Origin: Planctomycetota bacterium
GTDB lineage: Bacteria; Planctomycetota; Planctomycetia; Pirellulales; Pirellulaceae
Assembly: GCA_963204965.1 (NCBI GenBank)
Contig: CAUJKA010000476.1
Location: 1-41,108, forward strand
DNA length: 41,108 nt
Direction: 5' to 3'
Positions 25,748 to 34,600 of the stretch are shown here, piece by piece; the first letter of the stretch is position 1, and every line of letters begins with the position of its first letter. The notes under the pieces were generated by a model. The model made no database searches. It had not been told where the DNA came from and worked only from the letters and a program-made list of their open reading frames with translations. The position numbers and the translations under genes are program-made.

Positions 25748-26200
25748 ATGTACCGGTTCCAATTCACGCTACCCCTTCTACAATTTCTACTGCTACCAGC
25801 ACTTGCGTTTGCTGATGGATCTGGCGCAGCGCCTCATCAGTCCAAAGTGGTGCAGAAGGTCGACTTAGTCGAACTGAACCATCGCTATGACGACCAGGGA
25901 CGACATTGTTACGATCAAGTCATCTTCTACGAGTGGTCGCCAGATTTTCGTCGCTACCACGTCGTTGCTTGGTGCTTGGTCGACAATGGCCTAACACGGT
26001 TGCCAACGCTAGATCACGCCAAGGACCGATATGTTGTTCGTTGGTATGATCGTGAGTCCAGTCGTCATCGCGAGATCTGGGCCCCCGTTTACCGCGAGAC
26101 ATGGAGCGATTGGGATCCCGAGCGCGCGAACAAAGAGCTGATGGACGAGAAGTATCGTGTCAGCTTACTTCGCCAGCAAACTCGCCCAGTCGTTCGGTAG
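25748..26200 (+). CDS. Small secreted protein, planctomycete-type, unknown function
   Basis: 150 residues from the ATG at 25748, which has AAGGAGG (25735-25741) at ideal spacing. Signal peptide MYRFQFTLPLLQFLLLPALA-FADG. The mature part has many aromatic and charged residues: KVDLVELNHRYDDQGRHCYDQVIFYEWSPDF, VAWCLVDNGLTRLP, RYVVRWYD.RHREIWAPVYRETWSDWDPE, NKELMDEKYR. Two Cys could form a disulphide. The pattern is coherent and clearly coding, but I do not recognise a named family. Convergent with the multi-pass membrane protein at 26428, with palindromes between them. Confidence 0.75.
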   Translation: MYRFQFTLPLLQFLLLPALAFADGSGAAPHQSKVVQKVDLVELNHRYDDQGRHCYDQVIFYEWSPDFRRYHVVAWCLVDNGLTRLPTLDHAKDRYVVRWYDRESSRHREIWAPVYRETWSDWDPERANKELMDEKYRVSLLRQQTRPVVR

Positions 26201-26237
26201 TAACGTTCCGCGCGACTAAACAGCAGGAATTTTAATC

Positions 26238-26371
26238 CCACAGGCTTGCCCTGTGGATGCTTAGGCTTCTCGCTAATCGCTGTGGTCAAAAACGAAAACA
26301 AGGAGATTCAGGCAAGAGAATGAGGGCAGGAGAATGTCAGTAATCAATTCTCTTGCCCTCATTCTCCTGCC
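26238..26371. repeat. Palindromes between convergent genes (possible bidirectional terminator)
   Basis: First, CCACAGG (26238-26244) / CCTGTGG (26250-26256) with a CTTGC loop. Second, a 25-bp inverted repeat with two mismatches: 26311-26335 (GGCAAGAGAATGAGGGCAGG...) with 26347-26371, an 11-base loop between. Each arm is itself a tandem pair of GGCA(A/G)GAGAATG units, so direct and inverted repetition combine. A further AGCAGGA(A)TTTTAAT direct repeat brackets the block (about 26223 and 26419). Confidence 0.6.
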
Positions 26372-26427
26372 TATTCTGTTCTTGGCCTATCGCCTAGCCT
26401 CGACTGCTTATTTAAGCCAGCAGGATT

Positions 26428-27696
26428 TTAATTCGTTGGACTTGCCGATTTAAGCTGTAGGATCTTGGCGTCCATCTCTGCAAGGAAGGATACACGTTTG
26501 TCTTCGGAAACTGTGTTATCCCACCCGTGATCATGAAGCCGTTGGAGCAACTCTCTCAGTTGGCGGAGTTCACCTAACTGTTTCGCGGGGTCTCGATAGT
26601 CGCTGTCTACGACCTCTCGAGCTGCATCGTAAAGCGATTCGGGGAGTGAGAATATCAACTGATCGGCGATCCAAGGCTGAACATCAAGTTCGACCAGTGT
26701 TCGAATGCGTGACGCCAAACCGCCGCTCCAGTCCCATCGAAAGACTCGCAGTCGTTTGACGAACTGGCCGGCTGGGTAATCCTCGCGTTGATGTCGCGAC
26801 ATCTGATCGATCGCCTCACCGACGGAATTGGCTTCGATCATGCGATTGACCTGAGCCGCTCGAAACTGTTTGGGCTGAAAATAGACGCATCCTCCCAGCA
26901 GAGCCACAAAAATCGCGGCCAGAACTGACCAATTGGATTTCGCGATCTTGCAGGGCCTGCAAGCGGGCGTCACGGGTGAGTCCAATCGCATGCCGTAGAG
27001 TACATACAGCGAGGCAAAGAAGACCAAGACCAACGACCAACCAATCCAGGTCAGGACCATATCAGCTTGACGCGTGAAATTGACTAGGATCTGTTCGGAT
27101 TCGGAAAGCCGAATTCCACCCATGACTCCCACGATATCCAGTCGTATCAAGCCCATTGCAACGCAGGCAACTAAACAGCAGACTGGGCCGATCCAGCAGA
27201 GCACAATCCACGCCGGCAAGCCTGTGATCACACTCGCAATGCGAGTGAACAAGGCGACTCGCCATACCGCCACCACACTTAGCAACGTTAAGTTCAGGTA
27301 CACAGCGGTGATTGAGTCCGTGAAGGTCTCAACGGGCACTGCATAGAACCAAGCAAGAGGTGCTGTGATCCAGTAGCCCATCAAAAAGCGCCGATACGCC
27401 GAGCTCAACTGTTCCCCGCGACAATTGGCGAGGATGCGAGCGAGTATGACTGCGACAAAGAGAACTGACGCGAGAATAACGGAAGTGATCAGCGGCTTGA
27501 TCAATTCTCCAGGTTGGTGAAAAAAACTTGCCCCATCGTATTCGCGACAGATCGACGCAATTCCGACCATCGCAAGCATGAAAAGTAGACCACGCTCACT
27601 GTCGATTGCTCGCAGTATGGAAGCTCGATGACCAACGAGTGCAAGCAGAACATCCATGAACGAAAACTGCTTTGCTTCAATGTCAACATCGCTCAT
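26428..27696 (-). CDS. Polytopic membrane protein with C-terminal soluble region, unknown function
   Basis: 422 residues from the ATG at 27696 (a GTG at 27708 would add four). About five to six membrane helices in the first ~235 residues (e.g. PLITSVILASVLFVAVILARIL, AVYLNLTLLSVVAVW, LPAWIVLCWIGPVCCLVACVAMGLI), another near 220 and a last one around 255-275 (NWSVLAAIFVALLGGCVYF), then a ~150-residue helical, charged tail (VNRMIEANSVGEAIDQMSRHQ ... LGELRQLRELLQRLHDHGW) probably outside the membrane. The first part is loosely like Yip1-type permease-fold proteins, but this is not certain. No operon partner. Confidence 0.65.
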   Translation of the reverse strand: MSDVDIEAKQFSFMDVLLALVGHRASILRAIDSERGLLFMLAMVGIASICREYDGASFFHQPGELIKPLITSVILASVLFVAVILARILANCRGEQLSSAYRRFLMGYWITAPLAWFYAVPVETFTDSITAVYLNLTLLSVVAVWRVALFTRIASVITGLPAWIVLCWIGPVCCLVACVAMGLIRLDIVGVMGGIRLSESEQILVNFTRQADMVLTWIGWSLVLVFFASLYVLYGMRLDSPVTPACRPCKIAKSNWSVLAAIFVALLGGCVYFQPKQFRAAQVNRMIEANSVGEAIDQMSRHQREDYPAGQFVKRLRVFRWDWSGGLASRIRTLVELDVQPWIADQLIFSLPESLYDAAREVVDSDYRDPAKQLGELRQLRELLQRLHDHGWDNTVSEDKRVSFLAEMDAKILQLKSASPTN

Positions 27697-27948
27697 TGGA
27701 TGACTCACTCACATTCGATTCAAGTTGTTTTTTATTGCTCGAACACAGTCGTGTTGCTCAATCTGGAAACGCTAGTTTAACGAATGAAGAAGATCAATTC
27801 ACTGCATCGAAGTCATTTCGGAAAGCGCACTGTTGTTTTGTTTCGATGCTTGCGGTTGCAATCAAGTTCATCGCTAACAGTTAGTCCGATCAGACACAGC
27901 TGATCAAAAAGCAAACAGCATGGAATCAAAAATTTTTGCTGAAACGTC

Positions 27949-27976
27949 TTGACCTGCGCCGTAGGTTCACTACAAC
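27949..27976 (+). promoter_or_regulatory. Candidate promoter of the hairpin transcript before the RluA gene
   Basis: TTGACC (27949-27954) and TACAAC (27971-27976), 16 bases apart, fit a sigma-70-type promoter with a predicted start around 27983. A self-complementary ACAACGTTGT (27972-27981) overlaps the -10 and could be an operator. Confidence 0.4.
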
Positions 27977-27982
27977 GTTGTG

Positions 27983-28054
27983 TTAACGAGGAGTTCTGAG
28001 AGAACAAATTGTCGTCCTTATTGTTCTCGTGGCCGGGACTCCTCGTTTTTTTTT
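27983..28054 (+). ncRNA. Candidate ~70-nt small RNA or attenuator leader
   Basis: From the predicted start, AACGAGGAGT (27985-27994) pairs with ACTCCTCGTT (28038-28047), directly followed by a run of nine T (28046-28054). Inside, GAGAACAA (28000-28007) pairs perfectly with TTGTTCTC (28021-28028). No gene on this strand lies upstream that the terminator could serve (the previous gene is divergent), so the unit promoter-double hairpin-terminator is either a small RNA or a leader that controls the RluA-family gene, whose possible GTG start (28029) lies inside it. No known RNA family recognised. Confidence 0.45.
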
Positions 28055-28856
28055 GCTCTTGTCCAGCTCGGCAGAGGCAAACTCTAGAACTGTTGAATCG
28101 GTAAACCCAAGCTTGATTCCCATCCTTTACGAAGAGCCGCATTTTCTGCTGGTCAATAAACCCGCAGGACTCTTAACGCAAGCGGTTCCAGGAATTGAAA
28201 GCCTTGAGACGCGTCTTGTGCAGCAGATCAAGGACCGCGACTCGCATTCGGGAACACCTTTTGTCGGTTTACCGCATCGTTTGGATCGCGGAACGTCTGG
28301 AGTTGTCCTGATCGCACGCAATCAGCGAGCTCTAAGTCGATTTGGCGATCAGTTCCATCATCGCTTGGTGCAAAAGTTCTACCTTGCCTGGGTCGAAGGT
28401 GAATTGCCGCAGCAGGAGGAGCAACGTTGGAGCGACTATATCCGCAAGATCACCGATCAACCTCAAGCGGAGATTGTGACGCAGGAGGCTGAGGGCGCTA
28501 AACTGGCGGAAATGTGTGTCACGCCGCTGGCGGTTGCTGATGGTCAATCGCTTGCGCTGGTCAAACTGCTTACCGGGCGCATGCATCAAATCCGACTGCA
28601 GTTCTCCAGCCGAGGATTTGCCGTGGTGGGAGACGAAATGTACGGTTCCTCGCAAACACTTAGCGACGATCCCGATCCGCGGCAGAGGCCCCATGGCCTA
28701 CACGCTCTTCGACTTGAATTCAGGCACCCACAAAGCGCAATTCCGATGGCTGCCACTGCCTCGCTGCCGGAATACTGGCAACGTAATGCTCAGCTTTTTG
28801 AAGCCGCGCAGAAACTAGTAGTGCGAAGTAAATCGGTGGCTCGAACGGCTTGGTGA
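28029..28856 (+). CDS. RluA-family pseudouridine synthase
   Basis: 275 residues at most. Converts specific uridines in rRNA or tRNA to pseudouridine. Motif II with catalytic Asp is HRLDRGTSG (Asp86 in the longest version); N-terminal ILYEEPHFLLVNKPAGLLTQ, then FYLAWVEGEL, LLTGRMHQIRLQFSSRGFAVVGDEMYG and LHALRLEFRHP are all family landmarks. No S4 domain precedes it, as in RluA/TruC-like members. The start is unclear: GTG at 28029 lies in a terminator hairpin and encodes FF from its T-run; TTG at 28113 would start just before IPILYEEP, at the family position, but has no Shine-Dalgarno either. Target site cannot be told. Confidence 0.9.
   Translation: MAGTPRFFLLLSSSAEANSRTVESVNPSLIPILYEEPHFLLVNKPAGLLTQAVPGIESLETRLVQQIKDRDSHSGTPFVGLPHRLDRGTSGVVLIARNQRALSRFGDQFHHRLVQKFYLAWVEGELPQQEEQRWSDYIRKITDQPQAEIVTQEAEGAKLAEMCVTPLAVADGQSLALVKLLTGRMHQIRLQFSSRGFAVVGDEMYGSSQTLSDDPDPRQRPHGLHALRLEFRHPQSAIPMAATASLPEYWQRNAQLFEAAQKLVVRSKSVARTAW
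28038..28054 (+). terminator. Intrinsic terminator (hairpin 3' arm plus nine T)
   Basis: The 3' arm ACTCCTCGTT with the T-run completes a standard Rho-independent terminator whose 5' arm is at 27985-27994. It overlaps the first codons of the longest version of the pseudouridine synthase frame, which is unusual. Confidence 0.65.
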
Positions 28857-29076
28857 GAATACCCAAGAGTCCAGACCGGCCCGATACCAGAGATAGCAAT
28901 GGACCGATTTCTCCCTGTGAGCTGCGACTTGGCAATTGAGGCTAGCTCTTTCAAGTGAAACTATTGTCTGCTAGCAGCCTCTTGGCCCACTTTGCCCTCT
29001 TCTGAGAATCCCCAGCATCGACTAAAACATTGGGGCTAATTTTCGCCCCAAACATCAACTAAAGACATCAACCGAG

Positions 29077-31338
29077 ATGAAATTTAAATTCCCCATCGTC
29101 ATCATCGATGAAGATTTTCAGTCTGGTAACGCCTCTGGTTTAGGAATTCGGGCTCTGGCCGAAGCGATGGAGAAGGAAGGATCGGAAGTAGTTGGGGTGA
29201 CTAACTACGGCGACCTTTCACAGTTCGCTCAGCAACAAAGCCGAGCGTCGGCGTTTATTCTTTCGATCGACGATGATGAATTGACGGCGGATTCTGGCGA
29301 TGAATCGGCCTTGGACAACCTTCGCAACTTCATCAACGAGATTCGCTTTAAGAATTCGGACATTCCGATCTTCCTGTACGGCGAGACGCGAACGTCACGG
29401 CATATCCCCAACGACATTCTGCGGGAGTTGCACGGCTTCATCCACATGTTCGAGGACACCCCCGAGTTTGTCGCGCGGCACATTCTCCGCGATGCCAAAG
29501 CCTATCAAGACGGTCTGGCGCCACCATTCTTTCGCGCGATGGTGCAATACGCTTCGGACGGTTCCTATTCGTGGCACTGCCCCGGGCACTCAGGCGGCGT
29601 TGCCTTCTTGAAGAGTCCAGTGGGTCAGATGTTCCACCAGTTCTTTGGCGAAAACCTGCTACGAGCCGACGTGTGCAACGCCGTTGAAGAGTTAGGTCAG
29701 TTGCTGGACCATACCGGCCCGGTGGCAGCTAGCGAGCGTAACGCCGCGCGGATCTTTGGTGCCGATCACTGTTTCTTCGTGACCAACGGAACGTCGACAT
29801 CGAACAAGATCGTCTGGCACTCGACCGTCGCCTCGGGTGATATCGTCGTGGTTGACCGCAATTGCCATAAGTCGATCTTGCACGCAATCATTATGACGGG
29901 AGCCGTTCCCGTATTCTTGAATCCCCGTCGAAACAACTTAGGAATCATTGGCCCTATTCCATTGGATGAATTCCGACCCGAGAGCATCCAACGGAAGATT
30001 GACGAGAATCCGTTTGCCAAAGAAGCTCAGGCCACTCACCCTGACCGCAAGCCTCGCATTTTGACGATTACACAAAGCACCTATGATGGGATCGTGTACA
30101 ACGTCGAGTACTTGCGAGAGTTGCTGGACGGTCAGATTGGTTCATTGCACTTTGACGAAGCTTGGCTTCCTCACGCAGCCTTCCACCACTTCTACAAGCA
30201 CATGCATGCGATTCACAAGGATCGAACGATTCCGAACGAGTCGATGATCTTCGCAACGCACTCGACTCACAAGCTGCTGGCAGGGATTTCCCAAGCTTCG
30301 CAGATTTTGGTTCGCGAGTCGCAAACGAACAAGCTGGACCGACACAAGTTCAACGAAGCCTACTTGATGCATAGCTCGACGTCGCCTCAATACGCGATTA
30401 TCGCTTCATGTGACGTTGCGGCTGCGATGATGGAGCCACCGGGCGGCACAGCTCTGGTGGAAGAGTCGATTCTGGAAGCTTTGGACTTTCGCCGAGCCAT
30501 GCGAAAAGTCGATGCCGAATATGGCGACGATTGGTGGTTCAAAGTCTGGGGGCCCGATCATTTGGCCGAAGATGGCATCGGTGATCGCGACGACTGGATG
30601 CTCAAGACCGATGACAACTGGCACGGCTTTGGCAATTTGGCCGAAGGCTTCAACATGCTGGACCCGATCAAGGCTACCGTCATCACTCCAGGATTGGATG
30701 TGACTGGCGAATTCGCGCAGACGGGTATCCCGGCCTCATTGGTGACACGATATTTGGCCGAGCACGGTGTGATTGTTGAAAAGACCGGCTTGTACTCGTT
30801 CTTTATCATGTTCACGATTGGAATCACCAAGGGCCGTTGGAACACGCTTCTGAGTGCCTTACAGCAGTTCAAGGATGACTACGACAAGAACCAACCCGTC
30901 TGGAAGTCCTTGCCCGAGTTCGCGCAGAACTTCCCGATCTATGAGAACCTTGGATTGCGAGAACTATCGCAGCAGATCCACGACATGTACCGCGCCAACG
31001 ATGTGGCTCGGGTGACCACCGAGATGTACTCGTCGGCAATGCAGCCCGCGATGAAGCCGTCGCATGCCTTTGCCAAGATGGCTCACGACGAAGTCGATCG
31101 CGTGCCCATCGACGATTTGGAAGGCCGTGCCACAGCTGTATTGTTGACGCCTTATCCACCTGGAATTCCATTGCTGATTCCCGGCGAGTGCTTCAATACG
31201 ACGATTGTCGAGTACCTGAAGTTCGCTCGAAAGTTCAACGAGAGGTTTCCAGGCTTTGCCACCGACATTCACGGCCTTGTAACCGAGAAGATCGACGGCA
31301 AGATGCACTACTTTGTCGACTGCGTGGCCGACGAGTAG
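29077..31338 (+). CDS. PLP-dependent Arg/Lys/Orn decarboxylase, biodegradative (fold-type I)
   Basis: 753 residues, length and layout of the acid-type basic amino acid decarboxylases (AdiA, CadA/LdcC, SpeF). N-terminal wing (response-regulator-like, residues 1-130: FPIVIIDEDFQSGNASGLGIRALAEAM), then SWHCPGHSGGVAFLKSPVG, FVTNGTSTSNKIV, DRNCHKS, STYDGIVYN, HFDEAW, and PLP-lysine Lys399 in THSTHKLLAG. C-terminal domain ends with PYPPGIPLLIPGE. Reaction: decarboxylation of Arg (agmatine), Lys (cadaverine) or Orn (putrescine). I lean to arginine decarboxylase by the AdiA-like length, but the specificity is not certain. No antiporter is next to it, so a polyamine-biosynthesis role is as likely as acid resistance. 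Confidence 0.93.
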   Translation: MKFKFPIVIIDEDFQSGNASGLGIRALAEAMEKEGSEVVGVTNYGDLSQFAQQQSRASAFILSIDDDELTADSGDESALDNLRNFINEIRFKNSDIPIFLYGETRTSRHIPNDILRELHGFIHMFEDTPEFVARHILRDAKAYQDGLAPPFFRAMVQYASDGSYSWHCPGHSGGVAFLKSPVGQMFHQFFGENLLRADVCNAVEELGQLLDHTGPVAASERNAARIFGADHCFFVTNGTSTSNKIVWHSTVASGDIVVVDRNCHKSILHAIIMTGAVPVFLNPRRNNLGIIGPIPLDEFRPESIQRKIDENPFAKEAQATHPDRKPRILTITQSTYDGIVYNVEYLRELLDGQIGSLHFDEAWLPHAAFHHFYKHMHAIHKDRTIPNESMIFATHSTHKLLAGISQASQILVRESQTNKLDRHKFNEAYLMHSSTSPQYAIIASCDVAAAMMEPPGGTALVEESILEALDFRRAMRKVDAEYGDDWWFKVWGPDHLAEDGIGDRDDWMLKTDDNWHGFGNLAEGFNMLDPIKATVITPGLDVTGEFAQTGIPASLVTRYLAEHGVIVEKTGLYSFFIMFTIGITKGRWNTLLSALQQFKDDYDKNQPVWKSLPEFAQNFPIYENLGLRELSQQIHDMYRANDVARVTTEMYSSAMQPAMKPSHAFAKMAHDEVDRVPIDDLEGRATAVLLTPYPPGIPLLIPGECFNTTIVEYLKFARKFNERFPGFATDIHGLVTEKIDGKMHYFVDCVADE

Positions 31339-31406
31339 AACTTTCAGTTGATAACCAAGCTGAGTCTTTCAGAGTTCATCCTGATAGGCTCCGCAACCAA
31401 CCCTGG

Positions 31407-31626
31407 CGTTTTTGAAGTTGCGCTTTTAGGTTTTAGGGGCGAAGCCTGGGTACGTAATTCGCGAGAAAAACAAAGTGCCAACGGCCCGCCGGTTTGCACC
31501 CAAACCGGCGGGCCCTTGGAACTTAAAGTAATAAAGCTTCAGGACCCAGCCCTGCAGGCTGGGCTATGGAAATTGCTGGACCTTCGGCCCGAAATCCAAG
31601 AAAACACGCAACATCAAAACTTGCGC
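31407..31626. repeat. Nested fold-back element, copy 2
   Basis: Ends match copy 1 (GTTTTTGAAGTTGCGCTTTTAGG on the left; TTCGGCCCGAAATCC and ACGCAACATCAAAACTTGCGC-like sequence on the right, mutually inverted). Inner inverted repeat 24 bp with two mismatches: 31473-31496 with 31501-31524, core CGGCCCGCCGGTTTG. The middle stem of copy 1 is lost on the left side; on the right a local hairpin CCCAGCC-CTGCA-GGCTGGG (31545-31563) remains. Lies between the convergent ends of the decarboxylase and the dockerin-protein genes, so it may end transcription of both. The rest of 31339-31656 shows nothing else. Confidence 0.75.
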
Positions 31627-31656
31627 TAAGGGCTTTAGCTAGAGCTCACATTCCAG

Positions 31657-34600
31657 TTAACTACCGAGAGATTCGAAGTAATTGTCGAGAGCTCTCTTAG
31701 TCGGCTTCCTGCTGACCAGATCCGCTGGCATCATCGCCAACATGGCAAAGTCTTGCCGTGTCGCTAAACTTGCTGTTGCCTCTCCTTCACCTGATCCTCC
31801 ACCTTGTGAGTTCAGGTAGTTGATAATCAGCAACGCATCAGCCGGCGTAACCAGGTTGTCACTGTTGACATCTAGGTAGGGCGGCGGTGGTGAACTAGTG
31901 ACCTGACGCAGCCCCTTATTGATGTAGTTGATCACCAATAGGACATCGGTCGGTGTAATCGAACCGTTGGCATTGACGTCCAAAGGCATCGCGATGTTGT
32001 ACCAGTAGCTATCTGCGTCAAATACCTGCACAATGATCGAAGCTGACGACGCGTTCGGGGCAGATACAACAATGTTGGAGCTGCGAACTCCATCGACGAT
32101 ATGGTCATCCACTCCGGTGATTGTGAACGTAGCCGACTGTTGGTTCGCAAGAATGGTCACCGTTGCGGGCACAGAAATCGCCTGCACATTGCTGCTGGAT
32201 ATCGAGACTAGAATCGCTTGGCTAATGTTTGAACTGGCTCGTGTTACAGTCCCTGTGGCTACGCCGTTCGCTTCGGAGATCAAAACCGAATCAACAGACA
32301 GGCTGAGATTTGTGACCGGTACTGTCGGCAAGGTTTGTTGTATGGTTAGCGAATAGGTTCCCAAGGCGTTGCTAGTCCCAGCAATGTCGCCGGTTCCGGT
32401 AAGTGGGTCGTAGAACGTATTGAATCGACTGGACACGCCAACAAAGTAGGTACCAGCACTGGCAAAAGTGAATTGTGCGAACGAGTCATAGCCAGACAAA
32501 TTCTCTCCGGGAGCTTTCGCGTTGTCATTAAAGGCTAATTGTGTTCCCGCACCGTTGAAGATGCGCAGATAGGAATCCAACCCAGTTAGGCCATTGAGGG
32601 CTGTATCGATATTGAAATCAACTGTTTGATCTGCCGTGACAGTGAACTTGAACATATCCACATCGGTCTCGGGCGTAATACTTGCGCTTTGAGCGATCGG
32701 AATGGTACCAACAGTTCCGAGTGCAGTAGCACTACTTAGCGTATCGTCCGGATCTGCGGGAGTTTCAGTCGGAGTACTAACGATCAACGTATAAGATCCG
32801 ATGGAGTAAAAGCCGCCGGAAGTGAGATTCAAGCCAGTAAGCGGATTGTATTGCGTGTTTCGACTATTGGAGACTCCTACGTAAAACGTCCCTGCGCTGG
32901 GGAACGTGTAACGAAGATAGGCATCAAATCCTACGGAGGACTCACCAGGAGCGGCAGCATCGTTGTTAGATGCCAAAACTTGGCCCGACGAATCGAACAG
33001 TCGCAAATACGACTGCAATCCGCTGGGACCATTGAGTTGAGTGTTGATGTTGAAGTCGACCACTTGACCGGCGGTTACAATCAGACTGTAAAGGTCGACG
33101 TCAATGTCTGGAGTTATCGTCGACGCAACCGATTTGATTGTCGTTGAAATTGGTCCCAATGCTGTAGCTGTGGAAATGGTGTTATCTAAATCCAACGGTA
33201 GAGCCTGTACTACCAACGTATAGTCACCAATGGCATTGGCGCTGATTACTATGTCTCCATTTCCAGTTATTGGATCGTACTGGATGTTGCCGTTATTGGA
33301 GACTCCAATGTAGTACGTGCCGCTGGAAACAAAGCTATAGCGGAGGTAAGCATCGAAACCGACGATATTCTCACCTGGCGCATTGGCGTCGTCATTTAAG
33401 GCTAAGGTCTGTCCAAGGGAATCAAACAGGCGTAAGTATGATCCAAGGCCTCCGGGCCCGTTCATCGCCGTGTTGATGTTGAAGTCAACGACTTGCCCTC
33501 CGATCACCGAAAACTTGTACATGTCAACGTCTATTTGTGGCACGATACTGGCACTTACAGAGATTGACGTTGTCGACACGCTACCAATCGAGTTTGCCTC
33601 GACCAACGTATCATCGGGGTCGGCGACCTCCACCGGCGCTAAGTTTACGACCAGCGAATAGGCGCCAATCGAATTAAATCCACCTGCGATGTCGCCACCA
33701 CCGGTGATTGGGTTGTACTGTGAGTTAGTAAAGTTGGAGACGCCAATGAAGTAATCTCCGGCCGATGTAAACGCATACCGGAGGTAGGCGTCGAAGCCGA
33801 CTGTGGTTTCGCCAGGTGCGGCCGCATCATTGTTCTGTGCGAGTTGCTGGCCGGCCGAGTTGAACAATCGCAGGTACGATCCAAGACCTCCAGGCCCGTT
33901 TTGAACCGTATTGATGTTGAAGTCAATCGACTGACCGGGATCGGCTTTGAAGCGGTACAAGTCCACATCGATATCCGGCGTGATAGACGAACTAGACGTA
34001 TTCGCAATAGTCGAGATGATTCCTAGAGAAGTTGCCGTCGCCAGAGTTTGGTCAAAGTCAGGCACCAGAGCATTCACGACCAGTGTGTAAGCTCCGGTAC
34101 CGTTTGCGCCTCCAGAGATTGTGCCGTTGCCAGTATTGGCGTCGTATTGCGTATTCGTGTTATTGGATACGCCCAGGTAATAGGTTCCTGTTGTTGCGAA
34201 AGTGTATCTGAGATAGGAATCGTAACCAATCACATTTTCACCCGGCGAGTTCGCATCATCGTTGACGGAAATCTGTTGTCCTAGAGAGTTAAAGAGCCTC
34301 AAGAACGAACCGAGACCTCCAGGGCCATTCAAAGTGGTATTGATGTTGAAATCAATGGTCTGTCCCGCGCTAGCTGAAAATCGATACAAATCTACGTCTG
34401 TATCGGGATCGATGCTATTTGCGAGACTCTGCTCAGTTGTGGTGATAGGACCTAGTGCATTTGCAGTCCCGGTCGTAGCATCGGGATCGACATTGGCGAT
34501 AGGCGTATTTACCACTAAGGAATAAGTACCAATCGAATTGAAGCCGCCAGCAATCATCCCACCACCTGTGATTGGATTGTATTGCGTATTCGAAAAGTTA

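Noticed and set aside
25504..25767. 87-codon frame on the minus strand
   Set aside because: No domain, and its 5' part overlaps the Shine-Dalgarno and start of the convincing secreted-protein gene at 25748 on the other strand.
33270..34284. Several plus-strand frames with Cys/Arg-rich products across the dockerin gene
   Set aside because: They recur with the same period as the repeats of the minus-strand gene and are antisense shadows of it.
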